A stretch of 64,000 bases of DNA from Salinivirga cyanobacteriivorans (GTDB lineage Bacteria > Bacteroidota > Bacteroidia > Bacteroidales > Salinivirgaceae), in assembly GCF_001443605.1 (NCBI RefSeq), contig NZ_CP013118.1, forward strand, positions 566,225 through 630,224, read 5' to 3'. The notes below the pieces were generated by a model, which saw only the letters and a program-made list of their open reading frames with translations, was not told the DNA's origin and did not search any database. Each line of letters opens with the position of its first letter. The first letter of the stretch is position 1. The position numbers and the translations under genes are program-made. Of the stretch, positions 8,852 through 17,331 are shown in pieces.

Positions 8852-9757
8852 ATGAAAAAATTACAATTTTCCATGAAATCGTTTTTGGCTATTTTAACCG
8901 GAGCAGCATTCCTTACATTTGCTGCTTGTCAATCAGGAGGCCAAAAAGGAGACGACGCTGATAAAAAAGACAGCAAAAAAGACCAGGAAATCTCTATCCT
9001 CTATCCTAACTGGGCAGAAGGAATTGCATTTACGCACCTTGCACAGGCTGCTCTTCAGGATAAAGGTTATAATGTAAAAGTAACACCACTTGAGCCAGGT
9101 CCAATTTATGCTTCACTTGCAAAAGGTGATGCTGACATTATGATGGACGCATGGTTACCACATACCCATAGTGACTATTGGGAAAAATTTGGTGATAAAC
9201 TTGAAAAAATCGGCGAATCATTTAGTGGTGGTACCACAGGTCTTGTAGTTCCTCAATACGTAGATGTTAATTCAATTGCAGACCTCAACGATCATGTTGA
9301 CAAGTTTGATGGTGAAATTATTGGTATCGGTAGCGGTGCTGGTATTCACAGAAATACTGAAAAAGCAATTGAAGAATACGGTCTTGAATTCGAGCAAATC
9401 ACATCAAGCGGACCTGCAATGATGGCTTCTCTGAAAAGAGCTTATGACAAAAAAGAGCCCGTTATTATCACAGGCTGGAAACCACACTTCATGTGGGCTG
9501 ATTATGATCTTAAGTATCTTGAAGATCCAAAAGAAGTATTTCCAGCTGACGTGTGCGCAATTGTTACACGCCCTAATTTTGTAAAAGAACGTCCGGTTGT
9601 AGGTAAATTTTTCAAAAACTTCAACATGGAAGAAATGAAACTTTACAACCTTATGAATGCCATTGAAAAAGCTGATGACCCACTTACAGCAGCTAAAGCA
9701 TGGTACAACGATCACAAAACACTTGTAGAATCGTGGATGCCAGATGAAATGAAGTAA
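8852..9757 (+). CDS. proX: glycine betaine-binding lipoprotein
   Basis: The 301-residue solute-binding component of the ProVWX/OpuA importer. It has a lipoprotein signal (FLTFAAC, lipidated Cys at about residue 25), a Lys/Asp-rich tether, and the OpuAC fold starting at 'ISILYPNWAEGIAFTHL'. Several Trp residues (WLPH, WKPHFMW, W in YWEKF) could form the aromatic cage that family members use to hold the trimethylammonium group. ATG at 8852 is used; a second in-frame ATG at 8873 also leaves a usable signal. The operon ends at the terminator at 9787-9818. Confidence 0.94.
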   Translation: MKKLQFSMKSFLAILTGAAFLTFAACQSGGQKGDDADKKDSKKDQEISILYPNWAEGIAFTHLAQAALQDKGYNVKVTPLEPGPIYASLAKGDADIMMDAWLPHTHSDYWEKFGDKLEKIGESFSGGTTGLVVPQYVDVNSIADLNDHVDKFDGEIIGIGSGAGIHRNTEKAIEEYGLEFEQITSSGPAMMASLKRAYDKKEPVIITGWKPHFMWADYDLKYLEDPKEVFPADVCAIVTRPNFVKERPVVGKFFKNFNMEEMKLYNLMNAIEKADDPLTAAKAWYNDHKTLVESWMPDEMK

Positions 9758-9786
9758 TAAATTACTGAAATTCAACTATAAAAAAG

Positions 9787-9818
9787 ACACCGGCATTTAT
9801 TTGTCGGTGTTTTTTTTA
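9787..9818 (+). terminator. intrinsic terminator of the porin-proVWX operon
   Basis: ACACCG (9787-9792) pairs with CGGTGT (9805-9810) and is followed by a run of eight T. Confidence 0.88.
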
Positions 9819-9876
9819 TGTCATTTAATCTTTATTGATTATTTTTAAACCATTAAGTACTTGTAAATATGTAATC

Positions 9877-10788
9877 ATGAAAAAAATACTAATCCCATTA
9901 TTAGCCATATTTGTTACTATAGCCTGTGACACTTCAAAAACTGTCAAAGAAAGAGCCTTTATGGGCAATGAATGGACAATTGGAGACGAAATACTTTTCA
10001 GGAATGATTCCAGTGTTTCTTACAAAAAATTCGACGATAAGAAGAAAAAGATGGTTGGCGATACTACTTTTCCCATCATAATAACAGATTCAACCATCAC
10101 TTATAAGCTAATAAAAGGGAAAGGACATTACAACGAAAACAGACAATACGTGCTTACCGGCGATACCCTGATAGAAACAACCGTAGGTTATGATTTTACC
10201 TTTATAAACGAAGAACCAAAATTGATTTTATACGCTGAAAACTACCCGAAAGTATGCAGCTCAAAAAAATCGGATATTAAAATAAAACCTACAAATCATT
10301 ACAAGCAGGTAAAATTCACAATTGCCAAATACAGTATTGGTGATCGTATCGATCGCGACTTGCTCAAAACCCGTGGTATATATAATTACGACACCTACAC
10401 TATTGAAGATTGTGAATTAAAAACGAATCACGACATAAAAATCAAAATCATAGGCTACAACCAGATTTATGCCATTGAACGTCATAATATACCTCAATAC
10501 CGCGTTGAAGAAATAAAAGAGGTAGTTACTTCAAAAATGAAACAAAAAGCTGCTTATGTACCTATGCGTCAGCTAAGTGAAAAATCTGATTATGCCTATG
10601 AGTTTTATCGTTGGAGTAAAAATGGTGTTCGAATAAAACTTGAAAGAAGCCGCTATATTGGCGATTACGCTTATATGAACCTGCTTGATTCAGATACCTG
10701 GACCCTATATTACGATGATGATGTACAAAAGGCATTGCTTATAGAACAGCATAAAAAAAGCAAGCCTCACAGCACAATAATTAATTAA
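9877..10788 (+). CDS. putative lipoprotein of unknown function
   Basis: The start at 9877 is preferred over an upstream in-frame ATG because it opens a lipoprotein signal (MKKILIPLLAIFVTIACDTS, lipidated Cys at residue 17). The 303-residue product has no motif I recognise; it is rich in Lys, Tyr and Asp and looks like a beta-rich soluble domain. An early segment (GNEWTIGDEILFRNDSSV) resembles lipocalin-like descriptions of 'display' domains but this is not firm. Six bases separate it from the PorE-like gene, so they are probably co-transcribed and this protein may act at the cell envelope with it. Confidence 0.75.
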   Translation: MKKILIPLLAIFVTIACDTSKTVKERAFMGNEWTIGDEILFRNDSSVSYKKFDDKKKKMVGDTTFPIIITDSTITYKLIKGKGHYNENRQYVLTGDTLIETTVGYDFTFINEEPKLILYAENYPKVCSSKKSDIKIKPTNHYKQVKFTIAKYSIGDRIDRDLLKTRGIYNYDTYTIEDCELKTNHDIKIKIIGYNQIYAIERHNIPQYRVEEIKEVVTSKMKQKAAYVPMRQLSEKSDYAYEFYRWSKNGVRIKLERSRYIGDYAYMNLLDSDTWTLYYDDDVQKALLIEQHKKSKPHSTIIN

Positions 10789-10794
10789 TAATGC

Positions 10795-12822
10795 ATGATT
10801 CATGGCCGTTCATATATTTTCCTGCTCATCACAATATTGATAATTATGACCAGCCATGCGCTGGCACAGGAAGAACCATGCAATCAGCCAAAACAAAGAG
10901 CCAAATTACTTTTCGATAAAGGAACACACATTTGGTCAAAAGATAACAATAAAGCCAAAGCCCTAATATTTAAATCTATAAAGCACAGCCCTCAATGGGT
11001 TGTCCCATATTATTATTTGGCAAAAAAATATTACAACAAGGCTCAAATAATTCAATACGATAACCGCAAAGTATCAAATCTCAGCAGGTTATTAAACCGT
11101 GCTTCAGATAATTTCGAGGAAGTAGCCAAAATATGCCCACAGTATGAAAAATATAAAGCATATTATTACCTGGGTAAAATTAATTACGAGGGAGGCAACC
11201 TATCGGGCGCCCATACCTGGCTAAAAAAATACACCTCCAATGTTAGCCTCAAAAATTATATGCCCGAAACTAGCAAAATGCTTGAAAGTTGTGAGGCTTT
11301 TCAAAAACTTGTAGATAACCCTGTAAATTTCGATCCGGTGGCTGTACCGGGAGTTTGTACCAGCAATGACGAATTTATGCCGCTGATAGCCCCTGACGGG
11401 AGTTATATGATGTTTACACGTAAACTTTGGAAGCAAGAACGTGGAGCGTATTCGCCAAGTATGACAGAAGAATTCAGCATCAGTAAATTTATTCGGTGGG
11501 ACTCCGTTGGAGAACCCGTATTTGATGAATCGAAACCTATGCCCTACCCTTTTAATGAAGGCCCCAATCAGGGTGCTGCCTCTATTACAATTGATAATAA
11601 AAAACTGTTTCTCACCGTATGTAAACAAATAGAAATGCCTGATGGGCGCCCTTATAAAAATTGTGATATTTACCAAACCCAAAAAAAATACGGGAAATGG
11701 GGTCCATTGCAAAAATTAAACAGAAAAATTAATGGCCTTACAACCTGGGAAGGACATCCTTCAGTTTCACCCGATGGCAAAATACTCTATTTTGCCTCGT
11801 ACAGACCAAAAGGAAAAGGCGGAATAGATATTTATTATTCAGAACTCGACAGCTCAGGATATTGGGGGCCTCCGATTAATTTAGGCGATCCAATAAACAC
11901 TAAGCTTAATGAAAGAGCACCATTTATCCACCCCGATAACAAAACATTATACTTTGCTTCAGATGGTCACCCTGGTGTGGGCGGATATGATATATTTATT
12001 AGCAGACGAAAAGACTCAATATGGAGCGCACCGGAAAATATAGGTTATCCGATTAACAGCGAACAAGATGAATCTGGTTTTATAGTATCGACTGGCGGGC
12101 ACTATGCCTTTTTCTCATCGAATGCATATAAAGGTTATGGCGGATACGATATTTTTGGCTTTGAACTTCATGAAGAAGCACAACCCGATAAAGTAATGTT
12201 TGTGCGGGGTAAGTTAGTCGACGGAAAGAGATCAATCTTGAAAAGCGCATCTATTGAGCTGAAAAACATGAGTTCGAATGAAATAAAAAAAGGAGTTGTA
12301 GATAATTATACAGGGAAATATGCCATAGCTATTCCAGCGCAAATTGAGGACAGTTACATGTTGACAATAAAAAAGCCTGATTATTCATTTACCTCCAAAA
12401 TAATTGAGCCTGCTGCAGATAGCATTTCAGAAAACCTGCAAATAAAGCTTAACTTTATAGTAAAAAAAACAAAGGTCGGAGCCAACACAAGACTTAATGA
12501 TGTACTATTTCCCTTTAACAGCACAGAATTAACAAAACAATCAAAAGCAACACTTGACAACTTTGCCAGCTACCTTAAAAATAATCCTGACATAAAAATC
12601 CGCATCGACGGACATACGGATAATATTGCTGATGCAGGATATAATATGAGATTGTCGAAAAAAAGAGCACGAAAAGTATACAGGTACCTGATTGACAGGA
12701 ACATTAGTCGAAGTAGGTTGTCATACGAGGGATTTGGAGAAACAAAACCCATTGCAGATAATAGTTCAGAAGCCGGGAAAAAGAAAAACCGAAGAACAGA
12801 ATTTGTAATTCTGGAAAAATAA
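10795..12822 (+). CDS. PorE-like TPR/PD40/OmpA-family envelope protein
   Basis: The 675-residue product has a signal peptide (cleavage near HALAQ|EE), TPR-like helices (about 30-175), a beta-propeller of PD40-type blades ('DEFMPLIAPDGSYMMFTR', 'GHPSVSPDGKILYFASYR', 'RAPFIHPDNKTLYFASDG', about 190-455), a carboxypeptidase-regulatory-like domain (about 460-545), and a C-terminal OmpA peptidoglycan-binding domain with GHTDN near residue 605. This order and length match PorE of the type IX secretion system, which anchors the secretion machine to peptidoglycan. Other Bacteroidota paralogues share the layout, so the T9SS role is inference. PorE of Porphyromonas is a lipoprotein; here the lipobox is missing. 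Its stop lies one base from the stop of the convergent permease. Confidence 0.85.
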   Translation: MIHGRSYIFLLITILIIMTSHALAQEEPCNQPKQRAKLLFDKGTHIWSKDNNKAKALIFKSIKHSPQWVVPYYYLAKKYYNKAQIIQYDNRKVSNLSRLLNRASDNFEEVAKICPQYEKYKAYYYLGKINYEGGNLSGAHTWLKKYTSNVSLKNYMPETSKMLESCEAFQKLVDNPVNFDPVAVPGVCTSNDEFMPLIAPDGSYMMFTRKLWKQERGAYSPSMTEEFSISKFIRWDSVGEPVFDESKPMPYPFNEGPNQGAASITIDNKKLFLTVCKQIEMPDGRPYKNCDIYQTQKKYGKWGPLQKLNRKINGLTTWEGHPSVSPDGKILYFASYRPKGKGGIDIYYSELDSSGYWGPPINLGDPINTKLNERAPFIHPDNKTLYFASDGHPGVGGYDIFISRRKDSIWSAPENIGYPINSEQDESGFIVSTGGHYAFFSSNAYKGYGGYDIFGFELHEEAQPDKVMFVRGKLVDGKRSILKSASIELKNMSSNEIKKGVVDNYTGKYAIAIPAQIEDSYMLTIKKPDYSFTSKIIEPAADSISENLQIKLNFIVKKTKVGANTRLNDVLFPFNSTELTKQSKATLDNFASYLKNNPDIKIRIDGHTDNIADAGYNMRLSKKRARKVYRYLIDRNISRSRLSYEGFGETKPIADNSSEAGKKKNRRTEFVILEK

Positions 12823-12823
12823 T

Positions 12824-14020
12824 TTACAAAGTGCCTTTGCGGGCGAGTTTGCGAATAAGCTTAATTGTATTCATCGCAGTTATAAAGATAAAAATCAGCA
12901 TTATCCCGGCAGCCAACAGGTAGGTTGGCCAGATACTAAACTGTTTGATTTCAATATACCTCTCTGCCAAAAATTCAAGCGCCCTGGAAGTAATAATCTC
13001 AATAAATACTCCGCTGACAAATAACACTAACAGCGCTAAAATTACCTGAACAACAAAATAATAGCGAAAAATAACTATTGGCTTGTAGCCCAGTAATGTC
13101 AACTGATATATTTCATCTTTATTTCGCTGTACAGTCAACTGGAGCGTAAGCGCATAGACAATCAGAGCAAGCAAAATAATTAGTGATGCGATGAAGAGCA
13201 GAATACCACCACTCAAATGCACAAACAGGGAAACTTTACCCCCCTGAAAGGCGTCGTGAGTAGTTTCGTAACCTTTTTCTTTTAAAAAGGCATATAAATC
13301 TTTTTCCATATTAGGCTTAAGTTTTAAAATAAGCCTATCTGGTCGTGGATTTTTGGCTGGGTTGAACCGGGCATTTGCTGCTTCCAAAAAACCCATTGGA
13401 ACGAGCAATGATTGTATTCTGTTGGAAAAACCTGCTATTGATCCTGTAAATTTTTCCACTCTTCTGTTTCCGTATAGCGTAAGCTCAAAAGAAAACTGGC
13501 CAACTAATGATTTAGATACATTTGGTAAACCCTGCGCTTTGGCAAATCCAAAATTATAAAGGTCAAGATAATCTTTGGGAATAATGACCGGAATATGCTC
13601 CTGCCCCTTTTTCCAGTCCCACGCTTCGGGAACCTTATCCAAAAAGCGCTGCGGTACAGCTTCAAAAAACATTTCGGTACGCATATAGGGCATATTCGAA
13701 GAAGCATCTCGGGAGGCCTGTACACCAAATGAAGATCGTTGGTAAGGGGCCATATCGGCAACAAAATCAGCATGCCTAATCTCTTCTATCTCCTCAGGCT
13801 TAAAACCGCTCAGGTCTTTGCTCATTGTGTTCAATACGCTGATTTGCTTGTTTATTGTAACATATTGCTGACTCTGCCCTGCCCTGCTTTGAATAAAAGC
13901 ATTATAAAGATTCCATGCGCTAAATGTAGCCATAAGCAAAAAGAACCCCACCAAAGTGCCCAGAACCGCACCTGTGAAGTAACCCATTGGAATATTGCTA
14001 AAAAGAATTCTTCTAAGCAT
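12824..14020 (-). CDS. FtsX/MacB-like ABC transporter permease
   Basis: The 398-residue protein has the FtsX-family arrangement: one N-terminal membrane span (about 15-38), a large periplasmic domain (about 40-265) and three C-terminal spans (about 270-390), with a cytoplasmic loop 'RNKDEIYQLTLLGY' that contacts the ATPase. Such permeases move lipids or lipoproteins or use ATP to drive envelope events rather than pump solutes. It follows the ATPase gene after a single base and is the last gene of a three-gene operon on the minus strand. No outer partner is visible. Substrate unknown. Confidence 0.88.
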   Translation of the reverse strand: MLRRILFSNIPMGYFTGAVLGTLVGFFLLMATFSAWNLYNAFIQSRAGQSQQYVTINKQISVLNTMSKDLSGFKPEEIEEIRHADFVADMAPYQRSSFGVQASRDASSNMPYMRTEMFFEAVPQRFLDKVPEAWDWKKGQEHIPVIIPKDYLDLYNFGFAKAQGLPNVSKSLVGQFSFELTLYGNRRVEKFTGSIAGFSNRIQSLLVPMGFLEAANARFNPAKNPRPDRLILKLKPNMEKDLYAFLKEKGYETTHDAFQGGKVSLFVHLSGGILLFIASLIILLALIVYALTLQLTVQRNKDEIYQLTLLGYKPIVIFRYYFVVQVILALLVLFVSGVFIEIITSRALEFLAERYIEIKQFSIWPTYLLAAGIMLIFIFITAMNTIKLIRKLARKGTL

Positions 14021-14021
14021 G

Positions 14022-14666
14022 TTACAATATTATTTCCTCGTTAGCCTGCAAATAATCTTCGCTCATCAGGCGTGTTACAATAAAATTTGCAGACCGCACA
14101 TTGCACTCATTTCTAATTAAATCTGCTGTAATTTGAGCAGTTACAGGATCAAGGTGACTAAAAGGCTCATCGAGCAGCAACCACTCAAAAGGCTGGGCAA
14201 AAGCCCGCAAAACAGCAAGTCGTTGTTGTTGGCCGTAAGACATCAATCCGGCCTTTTGCGACATCTGTTGTTCAATGCCAAGAGTTTTCGCTAAGTTCTT
14301 TATCTGTTGGTCTGTCAACCTGCCGGTCAAACGATTTTTTATGTCAATGTTTTGTTTGCCTGTTAAATGCCTGAAAAGCCTCAAGCCCTGAAATACAGAA
14401 CTTATTTTATGGGTTCTTATGTGAGCCCAATCACTTAACTTTAAGTTATTTGCTGGTATATCTTCTATTATAAATTGCCCGTGATAGTCATTTCTAATTC
14501 CAAAAAGCACATTTAACAGCGTGGTTTTTCCCCTGCCCGAAGATGCAATTATTTCATAGTTATTTTCTGGAGTAAAGATACAGGAACCGTGCTGCCAAAA
14601 ACTGTTTTTGGCATGTGTCATTTCTTCCAAAGGATATGGCAACAGCCCTGATAAGGCTAGTTTCAT
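14022..14666 (-). CDS. ABC transporter ATPase, LolD-like, unusual signature
   Basis: A short 214-residue nucleotide-binding subunit. Walker A is ASSGRGKTT (about residues 41-49), Walker B is WLLLDEPFSHLD, and the signature loop reads MSYGQQQRLAVLRA instead of the common LSGGQQQR. The changed signature (SYGQ) keeps the Ser, Gly and Gln positions. Sequence between Walker A and the signature is normal in length. The gene sits one base before the FtsX-like permease and six bases after the small membrane protein, and the three likely make one exporter. In the LolD/MacB group these ATPases drive lipoprotein or lipid handling. Confidence 0.9.
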   Translation of the reverse strand: MKLALSGLLPYPLEEMTHAKNSFWQHGSCIFTPENNYEIIASSGRGKTTLLNVLFGIRNDYHGQFIIEDIPANNLKLSDWAHIRTHKISSVFQGLRLFRHLTGKQNIDIKNRLTGRLTDQQIKNLAKTLGIEQQMSQKAGLMSYGQQQRLAVLRAFAQPFEWLLLDEPFSHLDPVTAQITADLIRNECNVRSANFIVTRLMSEDYLQANEEIIL

Positions 14667-14672
14667 GTAAAA

Positions 14673-15359
14673 CTAGTTATAAAGAGGTTTGCGAATAAGG
14701 AAATAGATCACTATTTCAAATAACTCCGCTATAATGTATGTACCAAAAAGCACGCCTATGGACATGAAGAAACCGGTAATAAGCCCTATAAACCCATCTG
14801 TAAGTAATTGAAAGTAATCTGATGCGGTTTCAATAAAAACGGCTGCAAAAGTATTACCAATAAATTCATTTACCATGGTCGATCCAATTGATCCGGCCAA
14901 ATTGCCCAAAGATTCGATTGGAGCGTAAGGAATGGCAGATAAAATAATGGCAAAAAATGAGATCAGTGCTGCAGAAACCGGAATGACTGCAATTGCTTCA
15001 CCCAAAATTTTAATAAACCTGGGAAAAAGAAAAACAGCTCCGCCAAACTCACGTGTTTTAAAATCATTGGCTCGTTTCCAAAATATGGCAGAAATAGAAA
15101 AAAACATTCCGGCCGATATTGTAAAGGTAAAAATCAGGCAAATTATAGATCTTACCAGATCAAATGAATCAAGTGATTTGAGCATTGTAAGATAACCAGT
15201 TTTACCAAGCAATCCTGATACAAGTAGATAAGCTCCGTATATGGCTATTCCAAGAGAAGCAATCTTAAAAACAAAATAAAAAAGGTTCTTAAAAATTTTT
15301 CCTGTCTGCTGATCGAGTGAATCAAGCGGTTTAGCAATCAATTTTGAGTATAATCCCAT
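14673..15359 (-). CDS. unknown membrane protein in ABC operon
   Basis: A 228-residue protein with four hydrophobic segments (about 28-55, 68-95, 118-143 and 190-215) and no motif I recognise. The N-terminus (MGLYSKLIAKPLDSLDQQTG) is amphipathic. It is the first gene of the operon with the LolD-like ATPase and FtsX-like permease (gap of six bases), so it may be an accessory subunit or adaptor of that exporter. A mild glycine-rich stretch in the last span is consistent with helix packing. It could also be an independent membrane protein that shares the promoter. Confidence 0.7.
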   Translation of the reverse strand: MGLYSKLIAKPLDSLDQQTGKIFKNLFYFVFKIASLGIAIYGAYLLVSGLLGKTGYLTMLKSLDSFDLVRSIICLIFTFTISAGMFFSISAIFWKRANDFKTREFGGAVFLFPRFIKILGEAIAVIPVSAALISFFAIILSAIPYAPIESLGNLAGSIGSTMVNEFIGNTFAAVFIETASDYFQLLTDGFIGLITGFFMSIGVLFGTYIIAELFEIVIYFLIRKPLYN

Positions 15360-15444
15360 TTTTACCGGATTTTTTTTAGATTGTTATATACCATTTAAGT
15401 TTTAAATATAATACGATTTTCTTGATTGCGAAAAAAAAACTCTG

Positions 15445-16581
15445 CTACAAGTCCCTTTTAGCGCAAAATTCTTCAATCCTTTTAATTCCTTCCAGAAGCT
15501 CATTTTCGGGCCTGGCAATATTGAACCTGATAAAATCATGGGCTTTCTCACTGAAGTGAATACCCGGTATCACTGCTACTTCGGCCTCATCGTAAAGTTC
15601 CATTGTAAACTCAAATCCATCTTTGTTTCGTGGTAGTTTGGCCCAAACATAGTATCCTCCGTTTGCTTTAGGAATATCAAAGTTAAGTTTTAATAAACTC
15701 TTTTCCATTCGCTTATAAGCTGACTTCAATGTTTCACGCAGCCAATTCACATATGTTTCGCCATAATGTTTTTGTTCAAGATAATTGGCCAATGCCTGCT
15801 GTAAAGGCGCATTGGTACATAAACCAATGTAATCGTGAATATCTCTTAGCCCTTCAGTATGCGATGGATGAGATATAAGGTAACCGATTCGCCATCCGGT
15901 TACTGAGAGCATTTTGCTAAAACTGTTGATGTAAAATATTTGCGGACTTAAATCTTTTATTGGATAATGCGGTGGCTTTTCATAATATAAATTACTATAA
16001 ACAGCATCTATAATCATATAAACACCTTGGGAATCGCAAATACGCCGCAATTCAGTCATTTGTTGCTCAGTGAATACTGCTCCAAAAGGATTTCCCGGAG
16101 AGTTGACAAACATAACTCTTATATTATGATCCTCTATAAAACTCAGCAAATGGTCAGTGTCGAACTGTTTATGAGCATAGGCGTAAAAAGGTACGTTCAT
16201 TATGCGGGGCAGGTGCCTGTAACTTTCATAAACAGGATCAAATGCCATGGCAGCAAAAGGTTGGACAAGACTGTTTTTAATGTATTGAAAAACCAACGAC
16301 AAGGCCTCTGTTGCCCCCTGTAAGACAAGCAGCTGATCATCGTCAAACTGAAATTCTTTGTACTGTTCGAGTATTAATTTCCTGAGTTTTAAATTACCAA
16401 TTCCCGGTGCATATTGATGTATTTCATCATGTGCAATGGATACCAGTTGGTGCAAAAGTGCTTCGGGTGGATTATAACCCGGTATGCCCTGGGCAAAATT
16501 TATTCCGCCGTAGGTTTTTACCTTATTGCTCATAAAGCTTATTAGAGAACCCTGCGGCATTTTGTATTTATTTGTGCTCAT
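15445..16581 (-). CDS. PLP-dependent aminotransferase, class I/II
   Basis: The 378-residue enzyme belongs to the aspartate aminotransferase superfamily. The PLP-anchoring lysine is in SFSKMLSVTGWRIGYL (about residues 219-234); NSPGNPFG (about 160-167) and the Tyr/Asp pocket residues of the fold are present. It resembles methionine/kynurenine-type aminotransferases such as YbdL. It is the last gene of a three-gene minus-strand cluster (six bases after the MurU-like gene). The link to sugar salvage in the cluster is not obvious, so it may only share a promoter. Substrate cannot be read from the sequence. Confidence 0.9.
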   Translation of the reverse strand: MSTNKYKMPQGSLISFMSNKVKTYGGINFAQGIPGYNPPEALLHQLVSIAHDEIHQYAPGIGNLKLRKLILEQYKEFQFDDDQLLVLQGATEALSLVFQYIKNSLVQPFAAMAFDPVYESYRHLPRIMNVPFYAYAHKQFDTDHLLSFIEDHNIRVMFVNSPGNPFGAVFTEQQMTELRRICDSQGVYMIIDAVYSNLYYEKPPHYPIKDLSPQIFYINSFSKMLSVTGWRIGYLISHPSHTEGLRDIHDYIGLCTNAPLQQALANYLEQKHYGETYVNWLRETLKSAYKRMEKSLLKLNFDIPKANGGYYVWAKLPRNKDGFEFTMELYDEAEVAVIPGIHFSEKAHDFIRFNIARPENELLEGIKRIEEFCAKRDL

Positions 16582-16587
16582 AGCAGT

Positions 16588-17331
16588 TTATTGTTTGTTC
16601 CTTATTGCTTTTTCTGCTTGTTCTATTCGCGAAATGGTGCCAAGGTCAAACCATTCGTTCGGATTGTGCTTCCATCCTGCAATTTTAACCCCAGCATCCA
16701 TACTCAGATACCATGGAATTAAAGGAAAAGCATCATCTGTTTGCTTCGTCTTAATAACTTTTTTATTGACCAAATGAATGCCACTGAAAGCCAGCGAAAC
16801 GTCTGTATCGCAATTGAAACGTTTAATAAGTTCAGAGGTCTTTGTGTTTTTCCAACCACATAACTCATTGTCTTTAAACATGAGCTTACGGTTCGAGCGC
16901 CTGTCTGAAACAGCTAATGTGATATCATTATCGTTTTCAAAATGCGATTCTAGCATTTTTTGCAGGTCAAACCCGGTATGTAAATCAACATTGTGTACTA
17001 AAAGCACATCCTCATCATCATGCAATAATTTGCTGGCTTTGTAAAGTCCTCCTCCCGTATCGAGCAGTTTCTCAGTTTCGTCAGACACACGTATATCCAG
17101 CCTATCATTAAACGCATCCAGATAGTCTTTTATTTGCTCCGGGAAATGGTGTATATTCACTATAAATCGTCTGATCCCCAGGTCAGAAAGTTTATCTATG
17201 GTACGCCCCAGCATTGGATCACCCATAAAACTAACAAGCGCCTTTGGTTTCTGCCTCGTTAGTGGCATTAAACGTGTACCAAAACCGGCAGAAGGGATAA
17301 ATGCGACTAATTTCTTACTGATTTTTAGCAT
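16588..17331 (-). CDS. murU: MurU-like sugar-1-phosphate nucleotidyltransferase
   Basis: The 247-residue enzyme has the nucleotidyltransferase signature SAGFGTRLMPLTRQKPKAL (about residues 14-32), the ADP/UDP-sugar pyrophosphorylase loop with catalytic Lys, and a later metal-binding HNVDLH (about 114-119). In Pseudomonas, MurU makes UDP-MurNAc from MurNAc-1-phosphate, after AmgK phosphorylates MurNAc, bypassing de novo synthesis. Here the gene overlaps the AmgK-like gene by seven bases, so the pairing supports the cell-wall sugar salvage role. Other NDP-sugar enzymes (GlmU-like, mannose-1-phosphate guanylyltransferase) have similar motifs; the substrate is inferred from the neighbour. Confidence 0.82.
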   Translation of the reverse strand: MLKISKKLVAFIPSAGFGTRLMPLTRQKPKALVSFMGDPMLGRTIDKLSDLGIRRFIVNIHHFPEQIKDYLDAFNDRLDIRVSDETEKLLDTGGGLYKASKLLHDDEDVLLVHNVDLHTGFDLQKMLESHFENDNDITLAVSDRRSNRKLMFKDNELCGWKNTKTSELIKRFNCDTDVSLAFSGIHLVNKKVIKTKQTDDAFPLIPWYLSMDAGVKIAGWKHNPNEWFDLGTISRIEQAEKAIRNKQ

